Positions 52,900-63,423 of a stretch of 64,000 nt of DNA are shown in pieces. The position numbers and the translations under genes are program-made. The stretch is taken from positions 434,001-498,000 of the forward strand of contig NZ_CP029033.1 of NCBI RefSeq assembly GCF_003073475.1, in the 5' to 3' direction. The DNA is from Actinobaculum sp. 313. GTDB taxonomy: Bacteria; Actinomycetota; Actinomycetes; Actinomycetales; Actinomycetaceae. The number at the start of each line of letters is the position of its first letter. Position 1 is the stretch's first letter. The notes beneath the pieces were generated by a model. It had not been told where the DNA came from. It worked only from the letters and a program-made list of their open reading frames with translations, and made no database searches.

Positions 52900-53580
52900 G
52901 TGGTCGAGAATGGATGTGCGCAAAATGAGCCTAGGCGAAATGAGTCCAGACAAAATGGACCCGCGCAAGAAGGTGCATGCGAATCGGGCGGTGCGGCTAC
53001 TGTTCTTGTCACCGGCTTTGAGCCTTTTGGTGGCGCTTCGTACAATCCGACGGAGGCCGCCGTGCGCATGCTGGCCGCTGACTATGCCTCCCACTATCCG
53101 CGCCTGATCGTCGAGATTCTGCCGGTCGAATTCGCTGCTGCGACAGCACGTATCCGTGAACTGATCGCAGCTTATCGCCCAACAGTAACGCTGTGCTGCG
53201 GTTTGAATGCTTCCTCAGAAGTACCAGTGCTGGAACGGGTAGCCCGAAACCGTATCAATGCGCGCATAGCCGATAATGCTGGGGTTCAGCCCGTTGGAGA
53301 AGCAGTCCAGAGCGGAGCCCCCGGTACGCTTCGTGCCACACTCCCAATCGGCAGAATGTTGGAGGCTGCGCGAAGCTCGGGGTATGAGATTGGCGTATCT
53401 GACGACGCCGGGGGTTTCGTATGCAATGCGACGCTGTTTTCGGCTCTTGACGCCTTACGGCAGATCAATGACAAGAGGTGCTGTGCTGGTTTCTTACATC
53501 TTCCCGACGACGTCGCGCGTTCTCGCGTGAGCAACGACGCAGAGTTAATTGACGTGCTGGTTGGTGCTGCTACGGAATGA
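52900..53580 (+). CDS. pcp: pyroglutamyl-peptidase I
   Basis: A 226-residue cysteine peptidase removing N-terminal pyroglutamate. The start is VLVTGFEPFGGASYNPTEAA, with the catalytic Glu-type region ERVARNRINARIADNAG, the catalytic Cys in DAGGFVCNATLFSALD, and the catalytic His in GFLHLPDD. GTG 52900 follows AGGAGG directly; the first 30 residues are Asn/Glu-rich and not part of the fold. Cytoplasmic. Confidence 0.85.
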   Translation: MVENGCAQNEPRRNESRQNGPAQEGACESGGAATVLVTGFEPFGGASYNPTEAAVRMLAADYASHYPRLIVEILPVEFAAATARIRELIAAYRPTVTLCCGLNASSEVPVLERVARNRINARIADNAGVQPVGEAVQSGAPGTLRATLPIGRMLEAARSSGYEIGVSDDAGGFVCNATLFSALDALRQINDKRCCAGFLHLPDDVARSRVSNDAELIDVLVGAATE

Positions 53581-53836
53581 CTCCGCGGGGAAGAGCGGGC
53601 GGCACCGGGCAAGGCTTGCCGGAATCCGCGAGTGTGCCCGCCGCTGCTGATCCCTGCTGCGGAAACTCACAGGCCCTTTGCTGGGGGTGGAGGTGGTGCA
53701 GCCTCGCAGCCGTGCACCTTTCCGATGTGCGCTGTGTAACGCATTACCCCTTTGACCTGGTGAGAAGCTATGTACCAACTGGTAAGTTCATCTGGTAGCC
53801 CGGGCTCGTCCCTACTGACAGCATGAGAGGTTAACA

Positions 53837-54478
53837 ATGAAAAACCGGATCTTTGCACTAGGAGCGTCGGCTGTTCTCGCCGTCTCCCTCGCCGCTTGTT
53901 CGAATGACAACGCGGACTCCGATTCGACAGATGGCAGCAGCTCGGCGGTTGAGACGACTGCGGTTGATGAGCCTATCGCTTCCAACGATGCAACTGACGA
54001 CGAGGAGCTCAGTGCAGGAGAGAAGCGCGATGTCACCCGGTACCTGACGCTGGCGTCCGACCCGGGCGGATTCGACGAAGTATCGCTTGACCGTAACGAT
54101 ATGCGGGCATTTGTCGACTCGAATAAGAAGACGGCGGATGATGAGTGGGAAAGCTTCTTCCTCGTCGTCGCACTGACCGATGATTACTATGCTGAAGATC
54201 AGTACGTGATCCAGGATGTTTCTGAGATGACGTTCCTGGATGATGACGAGGTGCAGGCCGATGGCACCATGACGATTGCCGGTGAAGAGGCGAAGGTCTT
54301 CGTCGGGCAGACGGAAGAAGATGGATCGTATTACGGGGTGCGAGCAGCTGTGGTCGACCGCGGTAATGATGTGCGCATCTTGTTCGTCCTGCAGTTTGAC
54401 GGTTCTTCGGAGTCAATGGCCGAGGTCAAAGAGAGCGATCTTGAGAATTACACCAGCACGGTGAAGTGGATCGACTGA
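53837..54478 (+). CDS. secreted lipoprotein of unknown function
   Basis: A 213-residue predicted lipoprotein: MKNRIFALGASAVLAVSLAA followed by Cys gives a signal peptide with lipobox LAAC. Then come a Ser/Thr/Asp-rich linker (about residues 22-60) and an acidic globular domain of about 150 residues with alternating strands (DGTMTIAGEEAKVFVGQTEE). No known domain recognised. ATG 53837 has AGAGG upstream. A strong terminator follows, so it is monocistronic. Confidence 0.75.
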   Translation: MKNRIFALGASAVLAVSLAACSNDNADSDSTDGSSSAVETTAVDEPIASNDATDDEELSAGEKRDVTRYLTLASDPGGFDEVSLDRNDMRAFVDSNKKTADDEWESFFLVVALTDDYYAEDQYVIQDVSEMTFLDDDEVQADGTMTIAGEEAKVFVGQTEEDGSYYGVRAAVVDRGNDVRILFVLQFDGSSESMAEVKESDLENYTSTVKWID

Positions 54479-54579
54479 TCCGAGAGACGCCGCCGCGTTC
54501 GCGACGGTTGGCGCCGCATCGGCGTGACTGGGCCGCGAGCAGCGACAGTCTCGGGACCAGCGCGATGGAATAAATAGGC

Positions 54580-54618
54580 AATTCCCGCGAGGCTTCGTGC
54601 TTCGCGGGAATTTCTTTC
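54580..54618 (+). terminator. intrinsic terminator after the lipoprotein gene
   Basis: AATTCCCGCGA (54580-54590) and TCGCGGGAATT (54602-54612) form an 11-bp stem, extendable into the loop, followed by TCTTTC. The rest of 54479-54852 holds no gene; the helicase ribosome-binding site AGGAGG is at 54841-54846. Confidence 0.75.
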
Positions 54619-54852
54619 TGCAAAGGCATGTAGCTACGCCGGCATCAGTTCACCGGGCGGTTGCGAAGAAGTGAAACTGCGGCAGACGCAGCGGAGGTCC
54701 GACTGGTGGGGGTCATCGAGAATCACGGGCCGACTGGATGGGTTCGAGCAGTGCGGTGGTGGGGCGTCGACATCTTCCGATTTATGTCGGAGGTTTCCGG
54801 CAAGATAGAGGAGAGACGGATCGTTTGCACCCTGATTGAGAGGAGGTAGCCG

Positions 54853-57800
54853 ATGGATATCCTTGAGCGGTTCAGTGGCCCGGCGCGCCGCTGGTTCCGT
54901 TCCACTTTCGGCTCTCCGACGGTGGCGCAGGCAGATGCCTGGCGAGCGATTTCGCAGGGGCATAACGCTTTAGTGGTCGCGCCGACAGGGTCAGGTAAGA
55001 CGTTGGCGGCTTTCCTCTGGGCAATTGATCGAATCGTCCGGGAACAGAGTGAAGAACGGGAGAATGAGACCCCGTCGAACAAGGGCTCGCTGGAGAAATC
55101 GGCGGTTGCTGCTCCGGGAGAGGGTGCCATGCCGCGTGAAAGCCGACACGTGTCCGGCACCGGTGCTGCCACAACGGGTGCTGGAACAACGCGGATATTG
55201 TATGTGTCCCCGCTCAAAGCGCTGGGCGTTGATATCGAACGAAACCTGCGCGAGCCATTGGAGGGGATCACACAGGTAGCGCGGCAGTTCGGCGAATCGC
55301 CGCCAAGTATCCGGGTAGGAGTGCGTTCCGGCGATACTACGTCATCGCAACGCCAGCGCCTTATACGGAATCCTCCGCATATTCTTATTACGACGCCGGA
55401 ATCGCTCTACCTCATGCTCACCAGCCGCGCCCGCGAGACGCTGCGCGGTATAGACACAGTCATCGTCGACGAGGTCCATGCCATTGCCGGAGCGAAGCGT
55501 GGTGCGCATCTGGCTGTGAGTTTGGAGCGCCTTGACGCTCTGCTTGCCGCACCCGCCCAGCGGATCGGACTATCGGCCACGGTACGGCCTATTGATGAAG
55601 TGGCGCGTTTTCTTGGTGGCACAGCACCGGTGAAGGTCATCGAGGCGGGGGCGGCGCGTTCGCTAGAGCTAACCGTCACGGTGCCCGTCGTCAACCTGCA
55701 GGCATTACCCGCGCAAGTCTCGGAAGCCGGGGCGGCCGAAGAAGCCGTGAATTCCACCGGTTCGATATGGCCGTATGTGGAGGAATCGGTTGTTGATCAG
55801 GTCTTGCAACATCGCTCGACGATCATGTTCGTCAATTCGCGGCGGCTGGCAGAACGGTTGACCGGTCGCTTAAATGAGGTCTACCTGCGGCGCTTGGAAC
55901 AGCAGGTGGAGCCATCGCAACGGCAAGAAGGGCATGGCGTGGCGCCTCCGGCGGGCGATAGGGCAGCCATGGCGCCCCCGCCGGGCGATAGGGCAGCCAT
56001 GGCGCCTCCGGCGCAGATGATGGGGATGTCGGGGCGCGCGGAGGGCGTCGCGCCTGTGCTTGCCCGGGCACATCACGGTTCGGTATCGAAGGAACAGCGG
56101 GCCGAGGTGGAGGAGGGCCTGAAATCCGGGAGGCTGCGCTGCGTCGTCGCTACCAGTAGCCTCGAACTCGGCATCGATATGGGCGCTGTTGATCTCGTTA
56201 TTCAAATTGAATCGCCGCCCAGTGCAGCCAGCGGCTTGCAACGTGTGGGGCGTGCCGGGCACCAGGTCGGTGAGGTCAGCCGTGCTGTTTTCTATCCCAA
56301 GCACAGTGGCGACGTTCTGCACAGCGCCGTCGTCGCCGAAAGAATGCTGCACGGGAACATCGAGGCCTTGGCCATTCCACGCAACCCGCTCGATATCCTC
56401 GCCCAGCAGACGGTGGCGCAGTGTGCTCTTGAATCCGTCAATGTGGACGAGTGGTTCGCAACGGTTCGGCGCAGCGCTCCATTCCAGTCGCTGCCTCGAA
56501 GTGTTTTCAACACCGTGCTCGATTTTCTGGCGGGCCGTTATCCCTCCGAGGAATTCGCGGAACTGCGTCCCCGCCTCATCTGGGATCGGGATGCGGGGAC
56601 CATCACCGGGCGGCCCGGTGCACAGCGTCTCGCCGTGACAAGCGGCGGGACCATCGCCGACCGGGGTATGTACGGCGTTTTTGTCGCCGGTGAGCAACGT
56701 GATGCTCGGGTTGGCGAGCTTGACGAAGAAATGGTCTACGAGTCGCGCGTAGGAGATGTGTTTACCCTCGGTACGACGAGTTGGCGAATAGTCGAGATTA
56801 CGCATGACCGTGTCAATGTGGCTCCGGCCTTCGGGCGGCCAGGCCGCCTGCCCTTTTGGCGCGCCGATAGTCTGGGCCGGCCGGCCGAACTCGGCGAAGC
56901 TATGGGGCGTTTTTGTCGAGAAATCACCGCAGTTCCCGAGGCCGAGGCGGCCGAGCGGCTCAGCGCTGCCGGTTTGGATGAGAACGCCGCCAACAATGTG
57001 TTGTCGTATCTGCGCGAGCAGCGTGCGGCAACCGGCACACTGCCCACAGACCGCACCCTAACCGTGGAACGTGGGCGCGACGACGTCGGCGACTGGCGGA
57101 TTATCTTGCACTCGCCCTTCGGCATGCATGTGCATGCCCCTGGGCGCTCGCTGTTGCGGCACGTATTCGCCAAGTCTACGGCGGTGACGCATCCGCAGTT
57201 GCCAGCGACGACGGCATTATCGTGCGAATCCCCGCCGCAGATACGCGGACGCCTGGAGCGGAACTCTTTGTTTTCAACCCGGACGAACTTGAGCAGATCG
57301 TGACCGACGAGGTGGGCGGGTCGGCGCTCTTCGCGTCCCGCTTCCGAGAGTGTGCTGCCCGTGCCCTGCTGATGCCGCGGCTCAACCCTGGCAAACGGAT
57401 GCCGCTTTGGCAACAGAGGCAGCGTTCGGCGGCACTGTTGGAGGTAGCGCGCAGGCATCCGGACTTTCCGATCATTTTGGAGGCAATGCGCGAGGTTCTG
57501 CAGGATGTTTACGATTTGCCTGCGCTGCTGCGGCTAGCACGAGGAATTGCCCAGCAGGACGTCCGCCTGGTGGAAACCGACCCGGCGCAACCATCTCCCT
57601 TCGCGCGTGACCTTTTATTCGGTTACGTGGACCAGTTCATTTACGAGGGCGACGTTCCGCTGGCCGAGCGCCGCACCGCTCTCCTGCAGGTCGATCCTGA
57701 GCTTCTTGGCGAGCTGCTTGGGCGGGTGGAGATGCGCGAGCTGCTCGATGCCGATGTCATTGCTGATTATGAGGCGCAGCTGCAGCACCTGACTCCGCAG

Positions 57801-60377
57801 CGGAGAGTACGTGGAATTGAAGGTGTGGCCGACCTGCTCCGGCAGCTTGGCCCCCTCAGCGTGCGCGAAATTGCGGATCGCCTGCAACCCGAGGAGGCCA
57901 AGCTGCAGGGGTGGAATGAGGATGAGGCGGTGCATGCTGACGGCGGCGGGAGTGAGCGCACAGGAAGGGATGCGGCAGAGAGCTGGAGTATTCGTGTTGC
58001 GCAGGCACATGTAGGCGAATTGGTTCATGCCGGACGTGCGATTGCGGTGGTATTCGCTGGAGCCGTGGCAGGTGAAGAAGCCATGCCGATAGAAGAAGCC
58101 ATGCCGATAGAAGCGGATACGCCGATAAACGGCATCGGGCGGAGAGTGCCGACTTCGCGTTATGCCACCGTCACGTCCGAGGATGGCGCGTCCGAGACTG
58201 GCATGGTTCCCGCGGATCAGCCGACGGCTCTGCGTTACGCAGCCATTGAAGACGCGCCGCGCCTGCGTGATGCGCTCGGCGTGAAGCTGCCGCCGGGCAT
58301 CCCGGCAGTATTCCTCGAACCTGTTTCCTCGCCCCTTGATGACCTCGTCTCTCGCTATGCGCGCACGCACGGCCCCTTCATCGCCGACGACGTCGCCCGG
58401 CGCTTTGGCCTGGGAGTAGCCGTTGTTACCGAGAGCCTGCAACGGCTACGTGAGGAGCACCGGGTGACCAGCGGGTTCTTCTTACCGGAGCGTCCGCACC
58501 CGCCGGAGGAGGGCGCTGCGCAGGCACCTGGCCTCTCCGCGCAGGAGCGGCGGTCCGCTTATGTAGAACTACCTGACGCCGTGAGCGGTGCGGGTATGCC
58601 AGTGGCGGCAGAGTGTTCGACTGATGGGGTCCATGGCGGCGAACCGTCGGGCTCGATACGGTGGGAGCGCATCGAATGGCGGCAGCGCGTCGAATGGTGC
58701 GATGTGCAGGTGTTGCGGCGCCTGCGGCAACTGTCGCTTTCCGTGCTGCGGGGAGGTGTGGAACCGGTCGCCCCGGAGGTGTACGCCCGTTTCCTTCCTG
58801 CGTGGCAGCACGCCGACGGATCCTTGGAAGGGATCGATGGCGTACTCGCCGTCGTCGAACAACTGGCCGGTGTTCCTATTCCGGCCAGTGCCTGGGAGTC
58901 GCTGATTCTTCCCGCTCGGGTACGGGACTATTCCCCGGCCATGCTTGACCAGCTCACAGCGGCGGGAGAAGTGACCTGGGTGGGGCACGGAACGCTTCCG
59001 GGGCGCGACGGATGGATAGCGCTATATCCGGCCGGGTATGCGGATGCGGGCGCGATACGAGGTATAAGCACGGCCGGAGCGCGGACTGCTAGCCAGCAGG
59101 CCATCGGCGGTATCGAGAAGCCTTCACCCGAGGCTGAGGCGGAACGAACAATCATCGCGGCCTTGCGCAACGGAGGTGCTTTTTTCGCGGGTCAACTGCG
59201 GGAGGCTGCGGGCGGGATAGCCGATGAGCAAGCATTTATGGCCGCGTTGTGGAACTTGGTGTGGGCGGGGTATCTGACGAATGACACCTTGGCTCCCGTG
59301 CGTGCGTTCATTGCGTATGGAACGCAGGCGCATAGAAGTGCGCGTACACCGCGTCCGCGCGCATACCGTGGTATGGGATATCGGGGAGTGCGGGCTGCGG
59401 CGGTGCCGCCGGTACTGGCCGGGCGGTGGTCGCTTGTTCCGGGTGCAGCTGGGGATGGTGGTGGCAGTCAGGAGGAAGGTTTCGAGCTGGTAAGCGCGGA
59501 GGTGGATTTGCCCCTCGAAGCTCGGCATATGGATGGGGAACCTACAGGGTCATTCGCGTTCGGGGTGAGAGCTTCTGTTCCGGCGAAGCAATCTTCTGTT
59601 CCAGGCACGGTGTCTTCTGCTGATGACGCTGCGACCGGCCGCGGGTGGTCCGCGCAAAGTGTACAAGCGGTCGATACTGCGTCTGCCTTACTTGACCGCT
59701 ACGGCGTGGTGACGCGCGGATCGGTCCAGTCCGAGGGTATGCCGGGAGGATTTGCCGGTGTGTACCGCGTGCTGCGTGGTTTTGAGGAGGCGGGGCACTG
59801 CCGACGCGGGTATTTCATCGCCGGGCTGGGTGCTGCTCAATTTGCCTCAGCTGCAGCAGTTGATCGATTGCGGGAATTCGCCGATAGTGCTGATAATCAG
59901 GGGGATTCCGGCGGCGCTGTCACTCAGTCGAATGGCTCCAAGGAGTACACGGATCGCACCGCGACGCCTTCAAGCCGCAGCGGGCTTCAACCAACCGGCC
60001 ACGGAGCGGCAATCACACTTGCTGCAACTGACCCTGCCAATCCGTACGGCGCGGCGCTTCCGTGGCCGGTAATCGAGAACGTGCAGCAGCGCCCGGGCCG
60101 CAAGGCGGGTGCACTTGTGGTTCTTGTGGCCGGTAAGCCGGTGCTATATGTGGAGCGTGGAGGGCGCACCGTTCTTCAGTTCACTGACGAAGCGGAGGAG
60201 TTGGCGCAGGCATGCCACAGTCTGGCGGCGACCGTGGCAGACCGGCACTTGGAGACGCTGGCCATAGAAAAGGTTAACGGCGAAGGGGCGGTCTTCCGCT
60301 CGGCGCTGGCAGGTCATCTTCGGGATGCGGGTTTTGTGGACTCGCCACGTGGGCTCGCACTGTACCGCGCGTACTAG
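54853..60377 (+). pseudogene. lhr: Lhr-type DEAD/H helicase, frameshifted at a C tract
   Basis: Repaired length 1841 residues, longer than the roughly 1500 usual for actinobacterial Lhr. N-terminal helicase core: Walker A VVAPTGSGKTLAAFLWAIDR, SPLKALGVD, DEVH box in VIVDEVHAIAGAKRGAHL, ISLSATVR-type GLSATVRPID, motif V region SLELGIDMGAVDLVIQIESP, and motif VI LQRVGRAGHQ. The frame stops at 57303, while the rest, from WALAVAARIRQVY and PDELEQIVTDEVGGSALFAS, is in another frame to 60377. One C added to the tract at 57137-57140 restores VHAPWALAVAARIR. Lhr enzymes are DNA-repair 3'-5' helicases. In-frame repeats (10-residue units near 55940-56020; EEAMPI near 58080) lengthen the protein. Confidence 0.88.
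55933..56012 (+). repeat. 30-bp coding tandem repeat in lhr
   Basis: Units containing GGGCGATAGGGCAGCCATGG begin at 55953 and 55983 (30 bp apart), flanked by partial copies. They encode PPAGDRAAMA-type decapeptides in a loop between the helicase lobes. Confidence 0.75.
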
Positions 60378-60385
60378 CGGGTAGG

Positions 60386-60406
60386 CTGCGGCGTACCAGG
60401 CCGCAG
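60386..60406 (+). terminator. weak hairpin after lhr
   Basis: CTGCGGC and GCCGCAG pair around a 7-base loop just past the lhr stop; there is no clear T run, so termination strength is doubtful. Confidence 0.35.
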
Positions 60407-60538
60407 ACAGGACATTTGCCTGCACTTTTACAGCATTTCTTTAAAGGTAGTGCGGCGGCGCATCCTGTCTGCTAGCCTCGTACTATCTCACCGGTTCGGC
60501 CTCCGGCCAACTCACCGGTACAGCAGAGAGGTGGCATA

Positions 60539-60841
60539 ATGACCCGAATTGATCCCGAGTATGTGAGCGGGCAGGCGACGCGTGTGCTGAATGTGTCGGT
60601 TGATCTCCGCTCGGCGTGGCAGAACGAGTCTTTTCCCGTTTCCGGAATCTCGTCGGCGGCAGCGGGAAATAGCTCGGCTGGTCCGCAGTTCGTCAGCAAA
60701 CTCACGGGAATGGCGAATTCCGGCGACAACGCACATGAGAATCTGTCTGACTCATTGGAGTCGGCGTCGGAGGCAATGCAGGCCTGTGCGGCGGACTTGA
60801 GTGATACCGATGAGCGGACAGCCGAGAGTTGGAGGATCTGA
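60539..60841 (+). CDS. small WXG100/EspC-like protein, putative type VII secretion partner
   Basis: A 100-residue, Ser/Ala-rich, predicted helical protein without signal peptide: an early Trp in DLRSAWQNESFP, a turn region, then a long helix (NAHENLSDSLESASEAMQAC). Size, composition and position directly ahead of a WXG-domain protein match the small helical partners encoded beside type VII secretion substrates. ATG 60539 follows GAGAGGTGG. Its stop overlaps the next start as TGATG, so the two are coupled. No ESX machinery is in the window. Confidence 0.6.
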   Translation: MTRIDPEYVSGQATRVLNVSVDLRSAWQNESFPVSGISSAAAGNSSAGPQFVSKLTGMANSGDNAHENLSDSLESASEAMQACAADLSDTDERTAESWRI

Positions 60842-62703
60842 TGAGTGGGTCATGGGATCTAGAGGCGAAGCTGTCGGAGTTGTATGCGGCTCAGGGTGCA
60901 TGGGAACGCATGGCACGGTTCTCCTCGCGAGCGGCGGATGATTTCGCGCGGCACGCGAATAATGCTCTGGGGGAATGGGAAGGCGATACCGCTGATGCCT
61001 TCGCTACCCGGCGCTCGGAGTTGGTCAAGGATCTGGACAAGGCAACGGAGATTGCGGGTCGGTGCGCTGCGGTGATCTCCTATGCAGCATCTGATATTTC
61101 CCGAGCACAGGGAGCACTGGATAGTTCGTGGCAGCGAGTGTCGAGTGTTTCGCATACGGGCGGACCGAGTTCTGCGCCTACCTTTCAGCCCGAGGATGCT
61201 GACGAGGAGCAACTGGTACAGCAGGAGATGGCTGAGGCGGAACGGATTCGGCAGGAATTGGATGAGAAGCTCAGCGGTTACGGGGCCGATGTGGACGCCT
61301 TGAGCAGAAGTTGGGGAGAGATTACCAGGCGCTGGAACAGGATCGCAGGAGGAGCCCCCTTCATCTGGAATATGCCGCAGGAAGGTTCCGACGTCGGCAT
61401 CCTGCAAAACGGTGACGAGGTAGTCCTTTCAGCGGGCAAGGAGGATAACCGGATTACGGTGATGATCGATCCAAAGACCGGTGACCAGATCGTCAAGGTG
61501 GAGGACTTGGTTTACAACGACAAGGGCGAGATCGTTGATGTACGCAATACTCAGTCGTATCGCATCCCAGCGGGGAAGCATCTGACCATCCGCGGTGGTG
61601 GCGGTGACGATATTATCGCGTTGCCCTCCGATGCGACTGTTGGGTACACGGTTGTTGGTGGTGATGGGTTGGATCGGATCACCGGCGGTGGTGGAGATGA
61701 TCGTCTGTTCGGTTCAGCCGGTGACGATGAGATCAAAGCCGGTGCGGGCAATGACTATGCTTCCGGAGGTGCTGGACACGACTATCTGGACGGTCAGACC
61801 GGTAATGACCGACTCTTCGGCGGGCGGGGCCGTGACACAGCGTACGGCCTAGGTGGAACTGACAAACTCTCCGGCGGGCAGGATGCGGATTATCTGGAAG
61901 GTGGTGAAGGCAAAGACGAGCTGCTCGGCGGGGATGGTGATGACGTTGTCTCTGGCGGCCGGGGTAATGACCACATGCTCGGCGGCAGTGGGAACGATAC
62001 GCAGTACGGCGGCCTCGGTGCGGACACCGTCATGGGCGGCCAAGGCGATGACACGCTCTACGACGATAAGGGTGGCAAGACGGACTCGGTGGAGAAAGAT
62101 ATCACCGTACAGATCGAGGACCAGACCTCGTGGATCAAGATCGAAGGCTCGCCAGAGTTCATCGCCCGTACCCAGGCAGACCTGGACATGCTCAGCGCAT
62201 CCCCCGCAGGCGCAGAGCTTCTTGGGCATATCAAAGAGAATCATGAGAACTCGGGTCTCTTCGGAGTATTGGGAAAGAACTCGCTGACAATCAAGGAACT
62301 TATTCCTCCGGAGAATAATCCTGGTTTTCGGAATAGTTACGCCTACCCAGGGCATTTGGGCCATCACAGTGTGGAGTACTTGCCTACTATCGATGATTTC
62401 GGAGGAGCACCCCCGGTTGTGGTGTTGCAGCATGAGCTAGCACATGTGGATACCTTCGGTAGTGGTATCTATGATTCTCAGGATATCTACGACGGAGACG
62501 ATGCACGGGACAATATGAAAGACAACCCTGACCCCGACACCAAACCGGTCTATACGGCTGAGCGGCAGGCTGTCGGGCTGCCGATCGACCATGATGACAA
62601 CCCGAACACTCCGGAGATTGTGGATCCGCGGCAACCGATTGAACGGACCGAGAATGGATTACGGAAGGAAATGGGTTGGCCGGAGAGAGAGTCATACCGA
62701 TGA
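60841..62703 (+). CDS. WXG-domain, RTX-repeat, HELAH metallopeptidase protein (putative secreted effector)
   Basis: A 620-residue modular protein. Residues 1-130 are helical with a WXG motif (ALGEWEGDTADAF, Trp46), a type VII secretion-type N-terminus. Residues 130-240 include a helical Glu-rich segment. Residues about 250-415 are at least nine RTX nonapeptides (GGxGxDxLx: GGDGLDRIT, GGGGDDRLF, AGAGNDYAS, GGSGNDTQY, GGQGDDTLY), which bind Ca2+ in known proteins. The C-terminal 200 residues carry VVVLQHELAHVDTFG (His531-His535), then YTAERQAVGLPID and ENGLRKEMGWPERESY, resembling the M91/NleD-type zinc metallopeptidase effectors. ATG 60841 overlaps the previous stop. Probably an exported toxin or surface protease; the combination is unusual. 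Confidence 0.75.
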   Translation: MSGSWDLEAKLSELYAAQGAWERMARFSSRAADDFARHANNALGEWEGDTADAFATRRSELVKDLDKATEIAGRCAAVISYAASDISRAQGALDSSWQRVSSVSHTGGPSSAPTFQPEDADEEQLVQQEMAEAERIRQELDEKLSGYGADVDALSRSWGEITRRWNRIAGGAPFIWNMPQEGSDVGILQNGDEVVLSAGKEDNRITVMIDPKTGDQIVKVEDLVYNDKGEIVDVRNTQSYRIPAGKHLTIRGGGGDDIIALPSDATVGYTVVGGDGLDRITGGGGDDRLFGSAGDDEIKAGAGNDYASGGAGHDYLDGQTGNDRLFGGRGRDTAYGLGGTDKLSGGQDADYLEGGEGKDELLGGDGDDVVSGGRGNDHMLGGSGNDTQYGGLGADTVMGGQGDDTLYDDKGGKTDSVEKDITVQIEDQTSWIKIEGSPEFIARTQADLDMLSASPAGAELLGHIKENHENSGLFGVLGKNSLTIKELIPPENNPGFRNSYAYPGHLGHHSVEYLPTIDDFGGAPPVVVLQHELAHVDTFGSGIYDSQDIYDGDDARDNMKDNPDPDTKPVYTAERQAVGLPIDHDDNPNTPEIVDPRQPIERTENGLRKEMGWPERESYR

Positions 62704-63299
62704 GTAAAATGTTGCGGCGTCGTCGTGTGTCGTCGGTCGTGGTAGCCCTGTTGGTGGTTGCTGTGGTGGCTGCTGGGGTCGTCTTCTGGTGGGTGGTGGT
62801 ACGGGATACGCGTCCGCGGTTTGTGGTGGATGAGGTGGATGATGGGCTGCAGGTGGAGTGGGTGTCGACGACGGTGTCGGATGGTGAATTCACGGGCACG
62901 TACCGGCTCACGAATATGACAGGTGAGGATGTGTGGCTTCCGACGGGGTCGGGTGCCGTACCGGATTCTGCGGGTGGGTACGCGCTGGGACGGGTTTTTC
63001 TTCCTCTTGATGATGCGAAGCTGTGGGTGACGCCGCCGATGATTTCTGCGTTTCGGTTAGGTGCGGGTGAGAGTCGGGAGTTTACGTTTTCGTATGCGCG
63101 TCCTTTTGGTTTGATTTTGAGGTATCTGGAGGAACCGGAAGAAACAGTGAACCCGTCCACAGTACGACTGTGTGTGGGTTACATTTCAGGCTCTGATCTC
63201 CACAGTGATCCTGATCCGAGTGAGGATCTGGAACTGGGAGTTATGAGGGCCTTCGAGCTGCAGCATGTCTCGTGTTCTGAGTCGATTGATGTGGAGTAG
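62700..63299 (+). CDS. membrane-anchored protein, possible immunity/inhibitor of the effector
   Basis: A 199-residue protein with a short basic start (MSKMLRRRRV), one transmembrane helix (about residues 12-33, ending VVFWWVV), then an extracytoplasmic domain of about 160 residues with strand-rich sequence (TYRLTNMTGEDVWLPTGSGA; STVRLCVGYIS). No known domain recognised. Its ATG overlaps the effector stop (ATGA), implying stoichiometric co-expression, as for toxin-immunity pairs. The predicted outside location suggests it would neutralise or tether the protein outside the membrane. A close paralogue follows. Confidence 0.65.
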   Translation: MSKMLRRRRVSSVVVALLVVAVVAAGVVFWWVVVRDTRPRFVVDEVDDGLQVEWVSTTVSDGEFTGTYRLTNMTGEDVWLPTGSGAVPDSAGGYALGRVFLPLDDAKLWVTPPMISAFRLGAGESREFTFSYARPFGLILRYLEEPEETVNPSTVRLCVGYISGSDLHSDPDPSEDLELGVMRAFELQHVSCSESIDVE

Positions 63300-63423
63300 G
63301 CGGTGTGGTTGTGACTGATCGCTGGTCGGCGGTGCCAGAGCTCGGAGCGTGTTCTGGGGCATCGCGTCGCTCGTGGTGTCTTGTGTCGGTCTTTCTCTTG
63401 TCTGCAGGATCGGGAGGGTTTCG

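Noticed and set aside
61588-62085. Type I secreted RTX toxin
   Set aside because: No C-terminal type I signal or HlyB/D-type genes are nearby; the C-terminus is a peptidase domain and the N-terminus is WXG-like.
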